Notes under the pieces: generated by a model
Database searches by the model: none
Seen by the model: the letters and a program-made list of their open reading frames with translations, nothing else
Told to the model about the DNA's origin: nothing
Shown: positions 34,839 through 43,251 of the stretch, piece after piece
How positions within the stretch are numbered: the first letter of the stretch is position 1
Layout: every line of letters starts with the position of its first letter
NCBI GenBank assembly: GCA_030431485.1
Contig: JAUIIR010000008.1
Location: forward strand, 34,350 to 98,349
From: Alphaproteobacteria bacterium
GTDB taxonomy: Bacteria; Pseudomonadota; Alphaproteobacteria; Rhodobacterales; Rhodobacteraceae
DNA: 64,000 bases
Direction of reading: 5' to 3'
Program-made: the position numbers and the translations under genes

Positions 34839-35467
34839 CCGATCATCTGACCATCGTTGACCACCCGCTTGTTCAACACAAACTGAGCCTGATGCGCGAG
34901 AAAGACACCTCGACCAAATCGTTCCGTCAATTGCTGCGCGAAATCAGTCACTTGCTGGCCTACGAGGTCACGCGGAACCTGCCTCTGACCACCAAGTGGA
35001 TCGAAACGCCGCTCTGCGAAATGGAAGCCCCGGTCATCGACGGCAAGAAACTCGCGCTGGTCTCGATCCTGCGTGCAGGCAATGGTCTGCTCGACGGTAT
35101 CCTTGAACTGATCCCCGCCGCCCGCGTTGGCTTTGTCGGCCTCTACCGCGACGAGGAAACGCTCAAGCCGGTGCAGTACTACTTCAAGGTCCCCGCGCAA
35201 CTCGAAGATCGTATTACGATTGTTGTCGATCCGATGCTCGCCACCGGCAATAGCTCGGCCGCCGCGATTGACCTGCTCAAAGACGCAGGCGCCAAGAACA
35301 TCATCTTCCTCTGCCTGCTCGCGGCCCCCGAAGGCGTCGCCCGCATGAAAGAGGCCCACCCCGACGTGCCGATCGTCACCGCCTCGCTGGACTCGCACCT
35401 CAACGAACTGGGCTACATCGTGCCAGGTCTGGGCGATGCGGGGGATCGCATGTTCGGGACGAAATAA
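34835..35467 (+). CDS. upp: Uracil phosphoribosyltransferase
   Basis: A 210-residue enzyme joining uracil to PRPP to make UMP. The PRPP loop is [17 protein letters not shown], and the uracil-binding segment is [18 protein letters not shown] at the C-terminus. It recaptures the uracil produced upstream by cytidine deamination and phosphorolysis. Last gene of the five-gene operon; a small hairpin lies 23 bases past the stop, then the accessory island begins. Confidence 0.97.
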   Translation: MTDHLTIVDHPLVQHKLSLMREKDTSTKSFRQLLREISHLLAYEVTRNLPLTTKWIETPLCEMEAPVIDGKKLALVSILRAGNGLLDGILELIPAARVGFVGLYRDEETLKPVQYYFKVPAQLEDRITIVVDPMLATGNSSAAAIDLLKDAGAKNIIFLCLLAAPEGVARMKEAHPDVPIVTASLDSHLNELGYIVPGLGDAGDRMFGTK

Positions 35468-35489
35468 CGGCCTTATGTATCAAGCGCAC

Positions 35490-35509
35490 CAGCCCACTTC
35501 GGAGGGCTG
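35490..35509 (+). terminator. Hairpin at the end of the nucleoside operon
   Basis: CAGCCC and GGGCTG form a 6-bp stem around ACTTCGGA, 23 bases after the upp stop. There is no T run, so termination may be weak or factor-dependent. Confidence 0.35.
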
Positions 35510-35560
35510 AGGCAATGATTAAGACTCCACTTTTCTCTAGCGCTAGACAAGACTTGCCTT

Positions 35561-36181
35561 ATGGCAAAGCTTTTAAGATTCGTGGCTGTATTTTTTGTTT
35601 TAGCGCCGATTACAGCGATGTTTTCTGAGCCATTTTTTGAAGCTGTTTTTGACCATTTGGGATGGGACACTGAAAGCTGGGCGGGGCCATTTGTTCAAAT
35701 TGTCCTTGAAGCAAGCGCTTATATCGATCACCCAAATGTATTGCTGCTAACTTACATCATGGGGGCAGTTGGAGCTGGCGTTTGGATGCACTGGCTGGCT
35801 GTAAGGGTTGACAGCAAGCGCCCCAGTAAAGCTGACACGTTCGCTAGCCTTTCCTACATGATTTCAAACGTCCGAAACGAGATATTTGATGGCACTAAGG
35901 ACTCATGGGGCCAAAATCCGTTCAGCACCAAAAATCGCAAAGTCGACCTTCGACTGAAAGCACTATATTCGGAACTCAGATCGCTTGGCTTTCAGCCTCC
36001 AAACTACGACAGTTACTCAGGAAAAACCTTTTATATCGGACACTACAGCTACTTGCAGACCTTAGAACCGTTTGCTGAGCGCGGAAACATTAAAGAGGCG
36101 AAGCGGCAAGGAAAGGCTACAACCGCAGAGTTCAAAGCCGCAGTTCTGAAATCCCAACAGCATCCAGAGCCTGGAACATAA
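35561..36181 (+). CDS. Membrane protein of unknown function (accessory)
   Basis: A 206-residue protein with an N-terminal hydrophobic segment (LLRFVAVFFVLAPITAMFSE) and a second one (VLLLTYIMGAVGAGVWMHW), then a cytoplasmic basic domain of about 120 residues. Codons are clearly more AT-rich than in flanking core genes, a sign of transfer. No family is recognised. Its last 50 bases overlap the end of the convergent DUF6471 gene. A 12-bp palindrome lies just before it. Confidence 0.6.
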   Translation: MAKLLRFVAVFFVLAPITAMFSEPFFEAVFDHLGWDTESWAGPFVQIVLEASAYIDHPNVLLLTYIMGAVGAGVWMHWLAVRVDSKRPSKADTFASLSYMISNVRNEIFDGTKDSWGQNPFSTKNRKVDLRLKALYSELRSLGFQPPNYDSYSGKTFYIGHYSYLQTLEPFAERGNIKEAKRQGKATTAEFKAAVLKSQQHPEPGT

Positions 36182-36338
36182 ACGCTGCACTGAACTTCCC
36201 GCGTGACAGCTTGTTCCTGACGTTCGGCTCTTTGTCTCCGATCATCTCCGCAAGTTGGGCGTAGGTGACGCCCTTCCGCTTCAACTCAGCCTTCAAGATG
36301 TTCGCGGCTTTGGCTTCCCAATCGGTTTGATCCGGCAT
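36132..36338 (-). CDS. DUF6471 domain-containing (HTH-like) protein
   Basis: A 68-residue protein consisting of a helix-turn-helix-like DUF6471 unit: AELKRKGVTYAQLAEMIG, then EPNVRNKLSRGKFSAAF. Such proteins are probably small DNA-binding regulators. I chose the ATG at 36338, after GGAGAG, over the ATG at 36350. It is divergent from the transposase gene, with a 12-bp direct repeat in the intervening region that it may bind. Confidence 0.7.
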   Translation of the reverse strand: MPDQTDWEAKAANILKAELKRKGVTYAQLAEMIGDKEPNVRNKLSRGKFSAAFMFQALDAVGISELRL

Positions 36339-36367
36339 AACGCTCTCCATTTATGATAAAAGCATCA

Positions 36368-36422
36368 TATATGTGATATTTGCCATTGTAAACGGTGCCT
36401 GTATGTACTGTATATGTGATAT
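36368..36422. repeat. 12-bp direct repeat in the DUF6471-transposase promoter region
   Basis: TATATGTGATAT occurs perfectly at 36368-36379 and 36411-36422, 43 bp apart, between divergent genes. The arrangement is that of an operator pair for a small regulator. Confidence 0.5.
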
Positions 36423-36541
36423 AGGTAATCACAGAGCATACAATGGCACAGCACTTCCTCCTTTCCGCAGCGTCCCGCACTCTCAGCCTTCGTGCGATCT
36501 ACAAGGCTGGCGAAGAAGCGGCTTACTAGACGTTCTGCGAA

Positions 36542-37405
36542 ATGCGCTGGCCTGAGACAAATGGCGAAGCGGTTTGCCCGCGTTGCAGCCATGACGAAAC
36601 GTACAAGATCACCACCCGCCGCAAGTTCAAGTGCAAGGCATGTGCGCACCAGTTCAGCGTTACATCCGGCACGATCTTCGCCAGCCACAAAATGGACTTT
36701 GTGGACCTGCTGGCCGCGATCTGCATCATGGTCAATGCGTCCAAAGGCGTGAGCATGATCCAGCTTTCCCGCGATCTGGACTGCCAGTACAAAACAGCCT
36801 TTGTGCTGGCCCACAAGCTGCGCGAGGCGATGGCTCAAGAGGTCCAGACAGGTGTTGTGCTTAACGGTCACGTCGAAGTTGATGGCGCATACTTTGGCGG
36901 TCATGTTCGCCCTGAGAACGCCAAGGCAGACCGCAAGGACCGCCGCTTGAAAGAGAACCGCTCGGACAAGCGCCGCGTCGTTGTCGCTCTGCGTGAGCGT
37001 CAAGGCCGCGTCCTGCCGTTTGTTATCCGCACTGAGGGGGAAGGTGTTGCACTGGTGAACGAGAATGTTGACCGCATGGCTACGCTGTCGGCAGACGAAG
37101 CAAGCCACTGGGACTTGCTGCACGCGGGTTGGGATGTCGAGCGCGTGAACCATAGCGAAATCTACAGCGACCACGGTAAGCACACCAACATGGTCGAAAG
37201 CTATTTCTCCCGCCTGCGCCGTATGGTCGTTGGTCAACACCACCACGTCAGCCCGCAGTACCTTCACCAGTACGCAAACCACGCCGCATGGTTGGAAGAC
37301 AACCGCCGCACCGATAACGGCACACTGGCACATACGCTGGTTAGCAATGCGATGGGCGCACGGGTTAGCCGCAACTGGAAAGGGTACTGGCAGCGTGCGG
37401 CGTAA
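36542..37405 (+). CDS. IS1595 family transposase (N-terminus cut by an amber codon)
   Basis: An IS1595 (ISXO2-like) transposase. A zinc ribbon (CPRCSHDETYK, then CKACAHQF) is followed by the catalytic core: VEVDGAYFGG with the first Asp, then YSDHGKHTNMVESYFSRLRR with the second Asp and the Asn. The family N-terminus (MAQHFLLSAASRTLSLRAIY) is encoded in the same frame from 36443, but a TAG at 36527-36529 (codon 29) interrupts it. The longest uninterrupted product starts at the ATG at 36542 and lacks those 33 residues. The element may be inactive, or start internally. A GC hairpin follows the stop. Confidence 0.85.
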   Translation: MRWPETNGEAVCPRCSHDETYKITTRRKFKCKACAHQFSVTSGTIFASHKMDFVDLLAAICIMVNASKGVSMIQLSRDLDCQYKTAFVLAHKLREAMAQEVQTGVVLNGHVEVDGAYFGGHVRPENAKADRKDRRLKENRSDKRRVVVALRERQGRVLPFVIRTEGEGVALVNENVDRMATLSADEASHWDLLHAGWDVERVNHSEIYSDHGKHTNMVESYFSRLRRMVVGQHHHVSPQYLHQYANHAAWLEDNRRTDNGTLAHTLVSNAMGARVSRNWKGYWQRAA

Positions 37406-37427
37406 AAAGGGGGCCGAAGCCCCCTTT
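37404..37427. terminator. Bidirectional terminator after the transposase
   Basis: GGGGGC (37409-37414) and GCCCCC (37419-37424) with a CGAA tetraloop are flanked by five A's and three T's. It can end the transposase transcript and that of the convergent small HTH gene, whose stop is at 37432. Confidence 0.75.
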
Positions 37428-37431
37428 CCGG

Positions 37432-37617
37432 TTACTGCACTGCTGCATCGCTTCCGGGATGCAATTTCCCAGTTTTGATTTCGCTGATACGACCGGGGTT
37501 TACGTCGTAGTCAGCAGCAATCCGGTTTTGAAATTCACCGCGCTTTAAGCGCTTTTGAATTTCAACTGCGTCTTTGAAAGACAGCTTTGTGCTTGGTTTT
37601 CGATTGTCAAATGCCAT
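37432..37617 (-). CDS. Small HTH protein, accessory
   Basis: A 61-residue protein with a homeodomain-like/resolvase-type helix-turn-helix: FKDAVEIQKRLKRGEFQNRI, then AADYDVNPGRISEIKTGK. It is likely a DNA-binding protein. AGAGGAG precedes the start; the ATG at 37617 and a GTG at 37620 are both possible. It lies between the transposase and an inverted repeat with a promoter-like sequence, and is probably part of the mobile island. Confidence 0.65.
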   Translation of the reverse strand: MAFDNRKPSTKLSFKDAVEIQKRLKRGEFQNRIAADYDVNPGRISEIKTGKLHPGSDAAVQ

Positions 37618-37637
37618 CACATGGCTCCTCTGAAAGG

Positions 37638-37752
37638 GCCGGATGGGGTTGACATAAAAGAGCGTTCACGGCACATATACCGCTACACAGAACAGTCTTT
37701 CGCCCCATCCGGCGTTAGATTTAGGCCACGAAACCCGGCAAGGTTTCGTGGC
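37638..37752. repeat. 11-bp inverted repeat with promoter-like sequence and downstream hairpin
   Basis: GCCGGATGGGG (37638-37648) and CCCCATCCGGC (37703-37713) are exact inverted copies 54 bp apart. Between them TTGACA (37649-37654) and ATATAC-like sequence near 37675 form a plus-strand promoter candidate. A perfect 11-bp hairpin (37725-37735 with 37742-37752) followed by TTCTT comes about 40 bases later, so a short RNA is conceivable. The rest of the gap to 37898 shows nothing else. Confidence 0.45.
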
Positions 37753-37898
37753 TTCTTAATTGATAGCCGCAAGATGTTGATTCGGCAAGCCTACTGCTTG
37801 TCAATACCTCATTGTGTGCGGGAAAATGGCTCACACAGCGCCGATTCATATTTTGTGTGGGTACATAGCAGAAAGAAAAAGAGCGGCTGTGTGCGCTT

Positions 37899-38279
37899 CT
37901 ATGGGCTAAATTCGAAGTGTTCCCGTAATGTCCACACCCGACCCTCTAGCCGCACCACACCACGCGCCTCTAGCGTCAACAGCGTGTGCCGAAAGTTGTT
38001 CATGCTATGCCCGATGACATCCTGTAGCTGGCGCGACGTGCGCGGACCTTTGCGGAGTTCATCAAGTATCGCCTGCCGTAGCTGACCTTTGCGAAACCGC
38101 CTGTTGCGCTTCTCAGGCACTGGCAGGGCGTCCAGAGCAAGCCCGCGTAGGTTCATCAAGGCTTCGACATGCTCTAGCCCGTCTGCCCCGTCACGGATAA
38201 TCTGAGCGCGTAGGTAGTACAGCGACGTGTCGATTGTCTCGTCGCTGTGCGTGTGCATTTTCAACTGCTTAATCATGCC
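37899..38279 (-). CDS. Winged-helix-like hypothetical protein, accessory
   Basis: A protein of about 126 residues whose C-terminal half reads like a winged helix: LRQAILDELRKGPRTSRQLQ, then NFRHTLLTLEARGVVRLEG. The N-terminal half (SLYYLRAQIIRDGADGLEHV) is helical and may mediate dimerisation. No family is recognised. The frame is open to 38429; I chose the ATG at 38279 because longer versions run into the next gene's start region. Probably the last gene of the accessory island. Confidence 0.6.
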   Translation of the reverse strand, partial: GMIKQLKMHTHSDETIDTSLYYLRAQIIRDGADGLEHVEALMNLRGLALDALPVPEKRNRRFRKGQLRQAILDELRKGPRTSRQLQDVIGHSMNNFRHTLLTLEARGVVRLEGRVWTLREHFEFSP

Positions 38280-38409
38280 CGCATGATGATTCACACGGGG
38301 CAGAAGATCAGCTAGATTGTTGGTGCCTTTGATACATAAGGCCGCGAAATAACCCTTTACACCCAAAAGGCTGGCAGGCAGTCTGACCTGACATCTGTGG
38401 GGACAGACC

Positions 38410-39030
38410 ATGACTGTAAACCGTATCAAAGCCGCGGCGGCTCTGGCTTTGCTGCTGGTGTCATCCGCATCTGCATGGGCTCAGGGGCTGCAGGTTTCGC
38501 CTCCGGCGGAACTGCCGCCCGCGAGCTATGACTCGCGCCAATATGTTGACAGCCGGGGCTGTGTCTATGTCAGGGCCGGGATTGATGGCGCTGTGAATTG
38601 GGTGCCCCGTGTCGGGCGGGATCGGCAGCCGATCTGTGGTCAGGCCCCCAGCATTGTGCGTCCTGCTCCTGTTGTCGTGGCCGAAGCCGCCCCCGTCATC
38701 ATCACCCCGCAGCGCATCGTGCCGATGGTGCAAAACCGAACGGTCCGGGCGCAGAAGTTCAGTCAGCCGCAGCCACGTGTCTATGAAGAGCGGATCGTGC
38801 CCAAACACGTCTATGATGCGCAAGGCAACACGCTGCCTCCGGTGCCAAAGGGCTACAAACGCGCCTGGGAGGATGATCGGCTCAACCCGCATCGTGCGCA
38901 TATGACCCGTCAGGGGCATCGCACCACTCAGCAGGTCTGGAGCAACACGGTGCCACGGGAATTGCTGCGCGAGGGGCAGAAGATCCAAGAGCCGATCATT
39001 GTGGGTCGCGGCAAAGGCCTCGGCCACTGA
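38410..39030 (+). CDS. Exported protein with roseobacter SPOR-protein-like N-terminal motif
   Basis: A 206-residue protein with a signal peptide (ALALLLVSSASAWA). The motif YVDSRGCVYVRAGIDGAVNW, then VPRVGRDRQPICG, is like the N-terminal region of some Rhodobacterales SPOR-domain cell-envelope proteins. I see no SPOR domain here. The rest is Pro/Arg-rich and probably extended. A role in the envelope is inferred. It converges on the next gene with adjacent stop codons. Confidence 0.65.
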   Translation: MTVNRIKAAAALALLLVSSASAWAQGLQVSPPAELPPASYDSRQYVDSRGCVYVRAGIDGAVNWVPRVGRDRQPICGQAPSIVRPAPVVVAEAAPVIITPQRIVPMVQNRTVRAQKFSQPQPRVYEERIVPKHVYDAQGNTLPPVPKGYKRAWEDDRLNPHRAHMTRQGHRTTQQVWSNTVPRELLREGQKIQEPIIVGRGKGLGH

Positions 39031-40056
39031 TCACTCGCCGCAGATGCCCTGCAACCTCAGCCAGTCCGCATCGCTGAGAACAGGCCGAATGTCTTGCCCC
39101 GCCATCGGATCCGCCTCAATCAGGGGGAGCGTGGTTTCTCCCGTGATGTCAACGGCATAGGCATAGGGCGTTGTGCGCAGGCTTGCCATCTCGAACCCGG
39201 CGATGATCACATCGTTTGAGAGCTTCTGCGGTGTCTGCGCCAAAAGGTATTCGCTGTAGCGATCCAGGTCCGTATCTGCCATCTCACCCGTTGTCAGCAA
39301 GCGCAGGCTTGACCAGAGCCCGGTTTGAATGAGCATCTCTTCCAGCGGATCCTGCGTCAGCGCCCGCAGCCGTTCCGTCAGCACATAGCCTGCTGTCACA
39401 TCCGGTTCTTCCGGGTTTTCGATCAGCGACCGGTTCAACAGAATCCGCCCGCCTGGAAGATGGGCTGTCTCGGCCACGCCACCAGGCAGCACCACCAAAG
39501 CACCGCGCTGGGCAGGCCCCAGCACCCGCGAGGCTAGACGGCGCAGCGGTTCCCGTGCGTCCCGCGTCATGCAGGCCTGACCGGAAATCCGCATGATCCG
39601 TGCCAGCAACGCATCCCCGATCTCGACCCGCTTGACGGAAGGCACCACCTGAACCGTATGCCGCAGCAACGCATCAGGCAGCCAGAACACGATACCGCCA
39701 ATCACCGTCGCGGCAATCAGACCGGTGATCCAAAACCGCAACTTGCCGGGTTTTGGACGGGTCCGGTCAATGGCCGCGCGGATCCGTTCAATCGCCTCGA
39801 TCATCTGGCTACTGTCTTCGCCGAATTCGAGCGTTTCCCCCGGGTCGCCGTCCGGATGATAGATCGCGGGCATCTGGCCTTTGTTGGTCCGCGCGACTGC
39901 GGCGACCGACCAATGCGCCAGCACATTTTCCCGCAGGTCGAGGATTGTCAGCGAGGCATCGCCCAAGGACACAATGACGTCCTTGCGCTGGTCGGCGGGG
40001 CTCGCACGCCAGACACCCTCGGCCTCCAGCCGTTGAAATTCCTTCAGCGCGGTCAT
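39031..40056 (-). CDS. Membrane-anchored hypothetical protein, 341 residues
   Basis: A protein with a cytoplasmic N-terminal domain (residues 1-100, including SLGDASLTILDLRENVLAHW), one membrane segment (FWITGLIAATVIGGIVFWLP) and a periplasmic C-terminal domain of about 215 residues. The latter contains GGRILLNRSLIENPEEPD, then LTERLRAL, reminiscent of the arrangement in metallopeptidase-like proteins, but no HExxH is present. I recognise no family. Single gene; its stop is directly against the stop of the preceding gene. Confidence 0.65.
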   Translation of the reverse strand: MTALKEFQRLEAEGVWRASPADQRKDVIVSLGDASLTILDLRENVLAHWSVAAVARTNKGQMPAIYHPDGDPGETLEFGEDSSQMIEAIERIRAAIDRTRPKPGKLRFWITGLIAATVIGGIVFWLPDALLRHTVQVVPSVKRVEIGDALLARIMRISGQACMTRDAREPLRRLASRVLGPAQRGALVVLPGGVAETAHLPGGRILLNRSLIENPEEPDVTAGYVLTERLRALTQDPLEEMLIQTGLWSSLRLLTTGEMADTDLDRYSEYLLAQTPQKLSNDVIIAGFEMASLRTTPYAYAVDITGETTLPLIEADPMAGQDIRPVLSDADWLRLQGICGE

Positions 40057-40292
40057 GCGGGCTGCTCTGCCTCATTGATTGCAGGTTAGGGTACACCCGC
40101 GCGGGATTTCGCGCAATGCGGCAGCGCTGCACAAGGCTTTTGAACAGATCACACGACTTTTGACAGTGCGGCCATGAGGGTAGAGCAAGGGCTTTTTAAT
40201 AAACAGGGCTCACGCTGGCGCCCAACGATGTGCGATTTCTGTTTGCCGATATCCAAGGCACTTCTAAGCTGGTGGTATTGGGAGGACGCGCC

Positions 40293-40679
40293 ATGAAGGT
40301 ACTCATTTCAGCTCTTAGCCTTGCTCTGATCGGTGCCGCCACTGCGTTTGCTGATCCGGCAACAGAATGCGGCGGCAGCAGCCAGGTCGAGATCGGCGCA
40401 TGCGTCGCGGAAACGCTTGAGCGGGTCGACGCGACAATCGACATCTATCTCGGCTTCGCAAAAACATCTGCGAAAGAGTTGGACACCGTGACGGCCCGAA
40501 CTATCACCGTCCCCGCGCTAGAGGCGGCACAGGCCGCATGGTCGGCATACCGAGACGCGCAGTGTGACTATGTCGGCACCACCTTCGGCGGTGGCTCTGG
40601 CACAGGAATAGCGATCAACGCATGCAAAATAGACCTCGGTCGCGCGCGGGCGGCCGAACTGATGCGCTATGTTCAGTAG
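40293..40679 (+). CDS. LprI-like (DUF1311) exported protein
   Basis: A 128-residue protein with a signal peptide (VLISALSLALIGAATAFA). The mature part has the DUF1311/LprI pattern: ALEAAQAAWSAYRDAQCDYV with the conserved W..YRD..C, and two further cysteines for disulfides. LprI relatives inhibit lysozyme or bind cell-wall components in some species. GGAGG precedes the ATG at 40293. It converges on the acyl-CoA synthetase gene. Confidence 0.78.
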   Translation: MKVLISALSLALIGAATAFADPATECGGSSQVEIGACVAETLERVDATIDIYLGFAKTSAKELDTVTARTITVPALEAAQAAWSAYRDAQCDYVGTTFGGGSGTGIAINACKIDLGRARAAELMRYVQ

Positions 40680-40694
40680 AGGCTGACCTGTTTC

Positions 40695-42323
40695 TCAAAG
40701 CGTCTTTGCGCGCTCACGAAGCTGAAACTTCTGGATCTTGCCCGTCGACGTCTTGGGCAGTTCCTCGAACACCACTTTCTTGGGCGTCTTGAACCCGGCA
40801 AGCTTCGTCCGGGCAAACGCGATCAGCTCTTCTTCGGTGGCGCTGTGATTGCCCTTCAATTCGACAAAGGCACAAGGCACCTCGCCCCATTTCTCATCCG
40901 GCTTGGCGACCACGGCGCAAAGTAGCACCGCATCATGGGCCATCAGGCAGCCTTCGACTTCGACCGAAGAGATGTTCTCGCCGCCCGAGATGATGATATC
41001 TTTCGCCCGGTCCGCGATCTGGCAGTAATTGTCCGGGTGCATCACGGCGATGTCGCCGGAATGGAAATACCCGGCTTTGAAGGACTCCTCCGTCGCTTTG
41101 GGGTTCTTCAGGTATCCCTTCATCACCGAGTTGCCGCGAATGACGATCTCGCCCTGCGTTTTGCCATCCCGTGGCACGGGCGCGCCATCTTCTCCGAACA
41201 CGTCGATCTTTTCCATCATTGGAAAAGCCACACCCTGCCGGGCTTTGATGGCGGATTGCGCGTCCTGTTCCAGCCCGTCCCATGCTTCGCCGTTCCAGAC
41301 GCATTCGGTGACGTGACCGTAGGTTTCGGTCAGCCCGTAGACCTGCATCACGTGAAAGCCCAGATCGCCGATCTTGGCGAGCGTCGCCGGGGCGGGGGGC
41401 GCGCCTGCGGTGTAAACTTTTACCAAATGGTCAAATTCCCGCCGCTCGCTCGGATCGGAGTTCACGATCATGTTCAGAACGATGGGAGCACCGCCGAAAT
41501 GGGTGACCCCTTCGTCGGCAATTGCATTGTAAATCGCCTTCGCACTGATGTCGCGGCAGCACACAACCGTCCCGCCCAGCAGCGGCATCATCCAGGTGTG
41601 GTTCCAGCCGTTGCAGTGGAACAACGGCACGATGGTTAGGTACTTCGGCCGCAGCGCCATTTCCCAGCTGACCGCCGTGCCCATCGTCATCAGATAGGCC
41701 CCGCGATGGTGGTAGACGACCCCTTTGGGCCGCCCGGTGGTTCCGGAGGTGTAGTTCAGCGCAAGGCTCTCCCATTCGTCCTCGGGCATGATCCAGTCGA
41801 AGTCCGGGTCGGCACTCGCCAGAACATCCTCGTATTCGGGGTAATCGCTCGTCGCGTTCACGCCCTCATGTGGATCAGCGACTTCGATCACCTTTGGGGC
41901 AGGGCCCTCCATCTGGTCCATCGCCTCAGCCAGCACCGACATGAACTGCGGATCACAGAGGACGACCTTTGCTTCGCCGTGGTCGAGGATGTAGGCGATG
42001 GTGTCTACATCCAGACGCGTGTTGATCGTGTTCAAAACCGCGCCGCAGGCGGGCACGCCAAAATGCGCCTCGGCCTGTGCGGGGATGTTTGGCAGGATTG
42101 TCGCCACCACGTCGCCGGGCTGCACGCCCATCGCGGACAGCGCCGAGGCCAGCCGCGTCACCCGCTCATGGTATTCGCGGTAGGTCTTGCGATGCAGGCC
42201 ATGCACAACGGCGATCGTGTCAGGAAAGACCTCAAGAGCGCGTTGCAGATGCGACAGCGGTGTCAGCGGTACAAAATTCGCTACGCGTTTCTCCAATCCG
42301 GTTTCATCCCGCATCCAACCCAT
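40695..42323 (-). CDS. Acyl-CoA synthetase (AMP-binding family)
   Basis: A 542-residue ANL-superfamily enzyme that activates a carboxylic acid to its CoA thioester through an acyl-AMP. The P-loop-like motif is LNYTSGTTGRPKGVVYHHRG, followed by VYGLTETYGHVT and the C-terminal IISGGENISSVEVEG and PKTSTGKIQKFQL with the catalytic Lys. GGGGAGG precedes the ATG at 42323. The sequence fits medium-chain or DmdB-like synthetases, but the substrate is not certain. Divergent from the sulfotransferase. Confidence 0.92.
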   Translation of the reverse strand: MGWMRDETGLEKRVANFVPLTPLSHLQRALEVFPDTIAVVHGLHRKTYREYHERVTRLASALSAMGVQPGDVVATILPNIPAQAEAHFGVPACGAVLNTINTRLDVDTIAYILDHGEAKVVLCDPQFMSVLAEAMDQMEGPAPKVIEVADPHEGVNATSDYPEYEDVLASADPDFDWIMPEDEWESLALNYTSGTTGRPKGVVYHHRGAYLMTMGTAVSWEMALRPKYLTIVPLFHCNGWNHTWMMPLLGGTVVCCRDISAKAIYNAIADEGVTHFGGAPIVLNMIVNSDPSERREFDHLVKVYTAGAPPAPATLAKIGDLGFHVMQVYGLTETYGHVTECVWNGEAWDGLEQDAQSAIKARQGVAFPMMEKIDVFGEDGAPVPRDGKTQGEIVIRGNSVMKGYLKNPKATEESFKAGYFHSGDIAVMHPDNYCQIADRAKDIIISGGENISSVEVEGCLMAHDAVLLCAVVAKPDEKWGEVPCAFVELKGNHSATEEELIAFARTKLAGFKTPKKVVFEELPKTSTGKIQKFQLRERAKTL

Positions 42324-42430
42324 TTCGCGTCCTCCCCTGCGACATTCTGTACGGGGTGACATAGCGCAGGGATCAAAGTGGGGAAAAGCCAAAACTTGCG
42401 TGATATGCCCCAAACTGGCACCTCTGCCGC

Positions 42431-43081
42431 ATGATTATTTCACCCGCCCGGAAATTCATCTTTGTTCACATCCCGAAAACCGGCGGCACGTCGCTGGCTT
42501 TGGCGCTGGAGTCGCGTGCGCATCGGGATGACATCCTCATTGGCGATACGCCCAAGGCGATCAAGCGCAAGGGTCGGGTAAAGGCACTGAACGCGAAGGG
42601 GCGGCTTTGGAAGCACAGCACGCTGGCGGATTTGGATGGCGCGTTCACATCCTCGGAACTGGAAGAGATGTTCATCTTTACGCTGGTGCGCAACCCGTGG
42701 GACCGCATGGTCAGCTATTACCACTGGCTGCGGCAGCAGGGTTTTGATCACCCGGCGGTGACATTGGCCAAAACCACCGATTTTGCCGATTTCGTCCTGC
42801 ACCCTGAAACCGACGCTAGCCTGCGCGCCTTCCCGGCGGCGCGCTATGTCACGGATGCAACCGGGGTCGAACGCGCGTCCGCCTTTGTCCGGTTGGAGCA
42901 TCTCTCGGAAGACCTCGCCCCTGCGGAGGCGCATCTTGGATTCCGGTTGTCCGTTCCACATGCCAACGCCTCGGACAGGCCTCGGGGCTATCGCAGCGCG
43001 TATTCAGACAAAACCGCCGCCGCTGTCGCCAACATGTGTGCCCGCGATATAGCGCGGTTCGGCTATCGGTTTGACGCCTGA
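42431..43081 (+). CDS. Sulfotransferase family protein
   Basis: A 216-residue protein of the sulfotransferase family 2 type. The 5'-phosphosulfate loop is FVHIPKTGGTSLALAL at the N-terminus, and the 3'-phosphate region is TLVRNPWDRMVSYYHWL. Such enzymes transfer sulfate from PAPS to carbohydrates or other acceptors; the acceptor here is unknown. It is a single gene, divergent from the acyl-CoA synthetase by 107 bp. Confidence 0.88.
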   Translation: MIISPARKFIFVHIPKTGGTSLALALESRAHRDDILIGDTPKAIKRKGRVKALNAKGRLWKHSTLADLDGAFTSSELEEMFIFTLVRNPWDRMVSYYHWLRQQGFDHPAVTLAKTTDFADFVLHPETDASLRAFPAARYVTDATGVERASAFVRLEHLSEDLAPAEAHLGFRLSVPHANASDRPRGYRSAYSDKTAAAVANMCARDIARFGYRFDA

Positions 43082-43251
43082 TTTCTGTGCGACGCTATAC
43101 GTTTTGCACGGCGCGCAGGCGCTTTGAGCAAAAAATGCCGCACCGCAGCATGAGCCTTCATCCAATCCAAACAGTTTCGCGTTAGCCTGACACAACCACC
43201 CGAAGAGGTGGACATTGCAAATGGGAGGACACTTGAAAAAGGAGTTTTCCC

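Larger units (their letters stand above)
35468..38380. mobile_element. AT-richer accessory island with an IS1595-type transposase
   Basis: Between the nucleoside operon and the exported-protein gene at 38410, base composition falls and genes change character: a membrane protein of unknown type, a DUF6471 protein, an IS1595 transposase, a small HTH protein and a winged-helix-like protein. The IS1595 family is known to include elements with passenger genes. I could not find matching terminal inverted repeats or a target duplication, so the ends given are limits, not measured borders. Confidence 0.6.
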
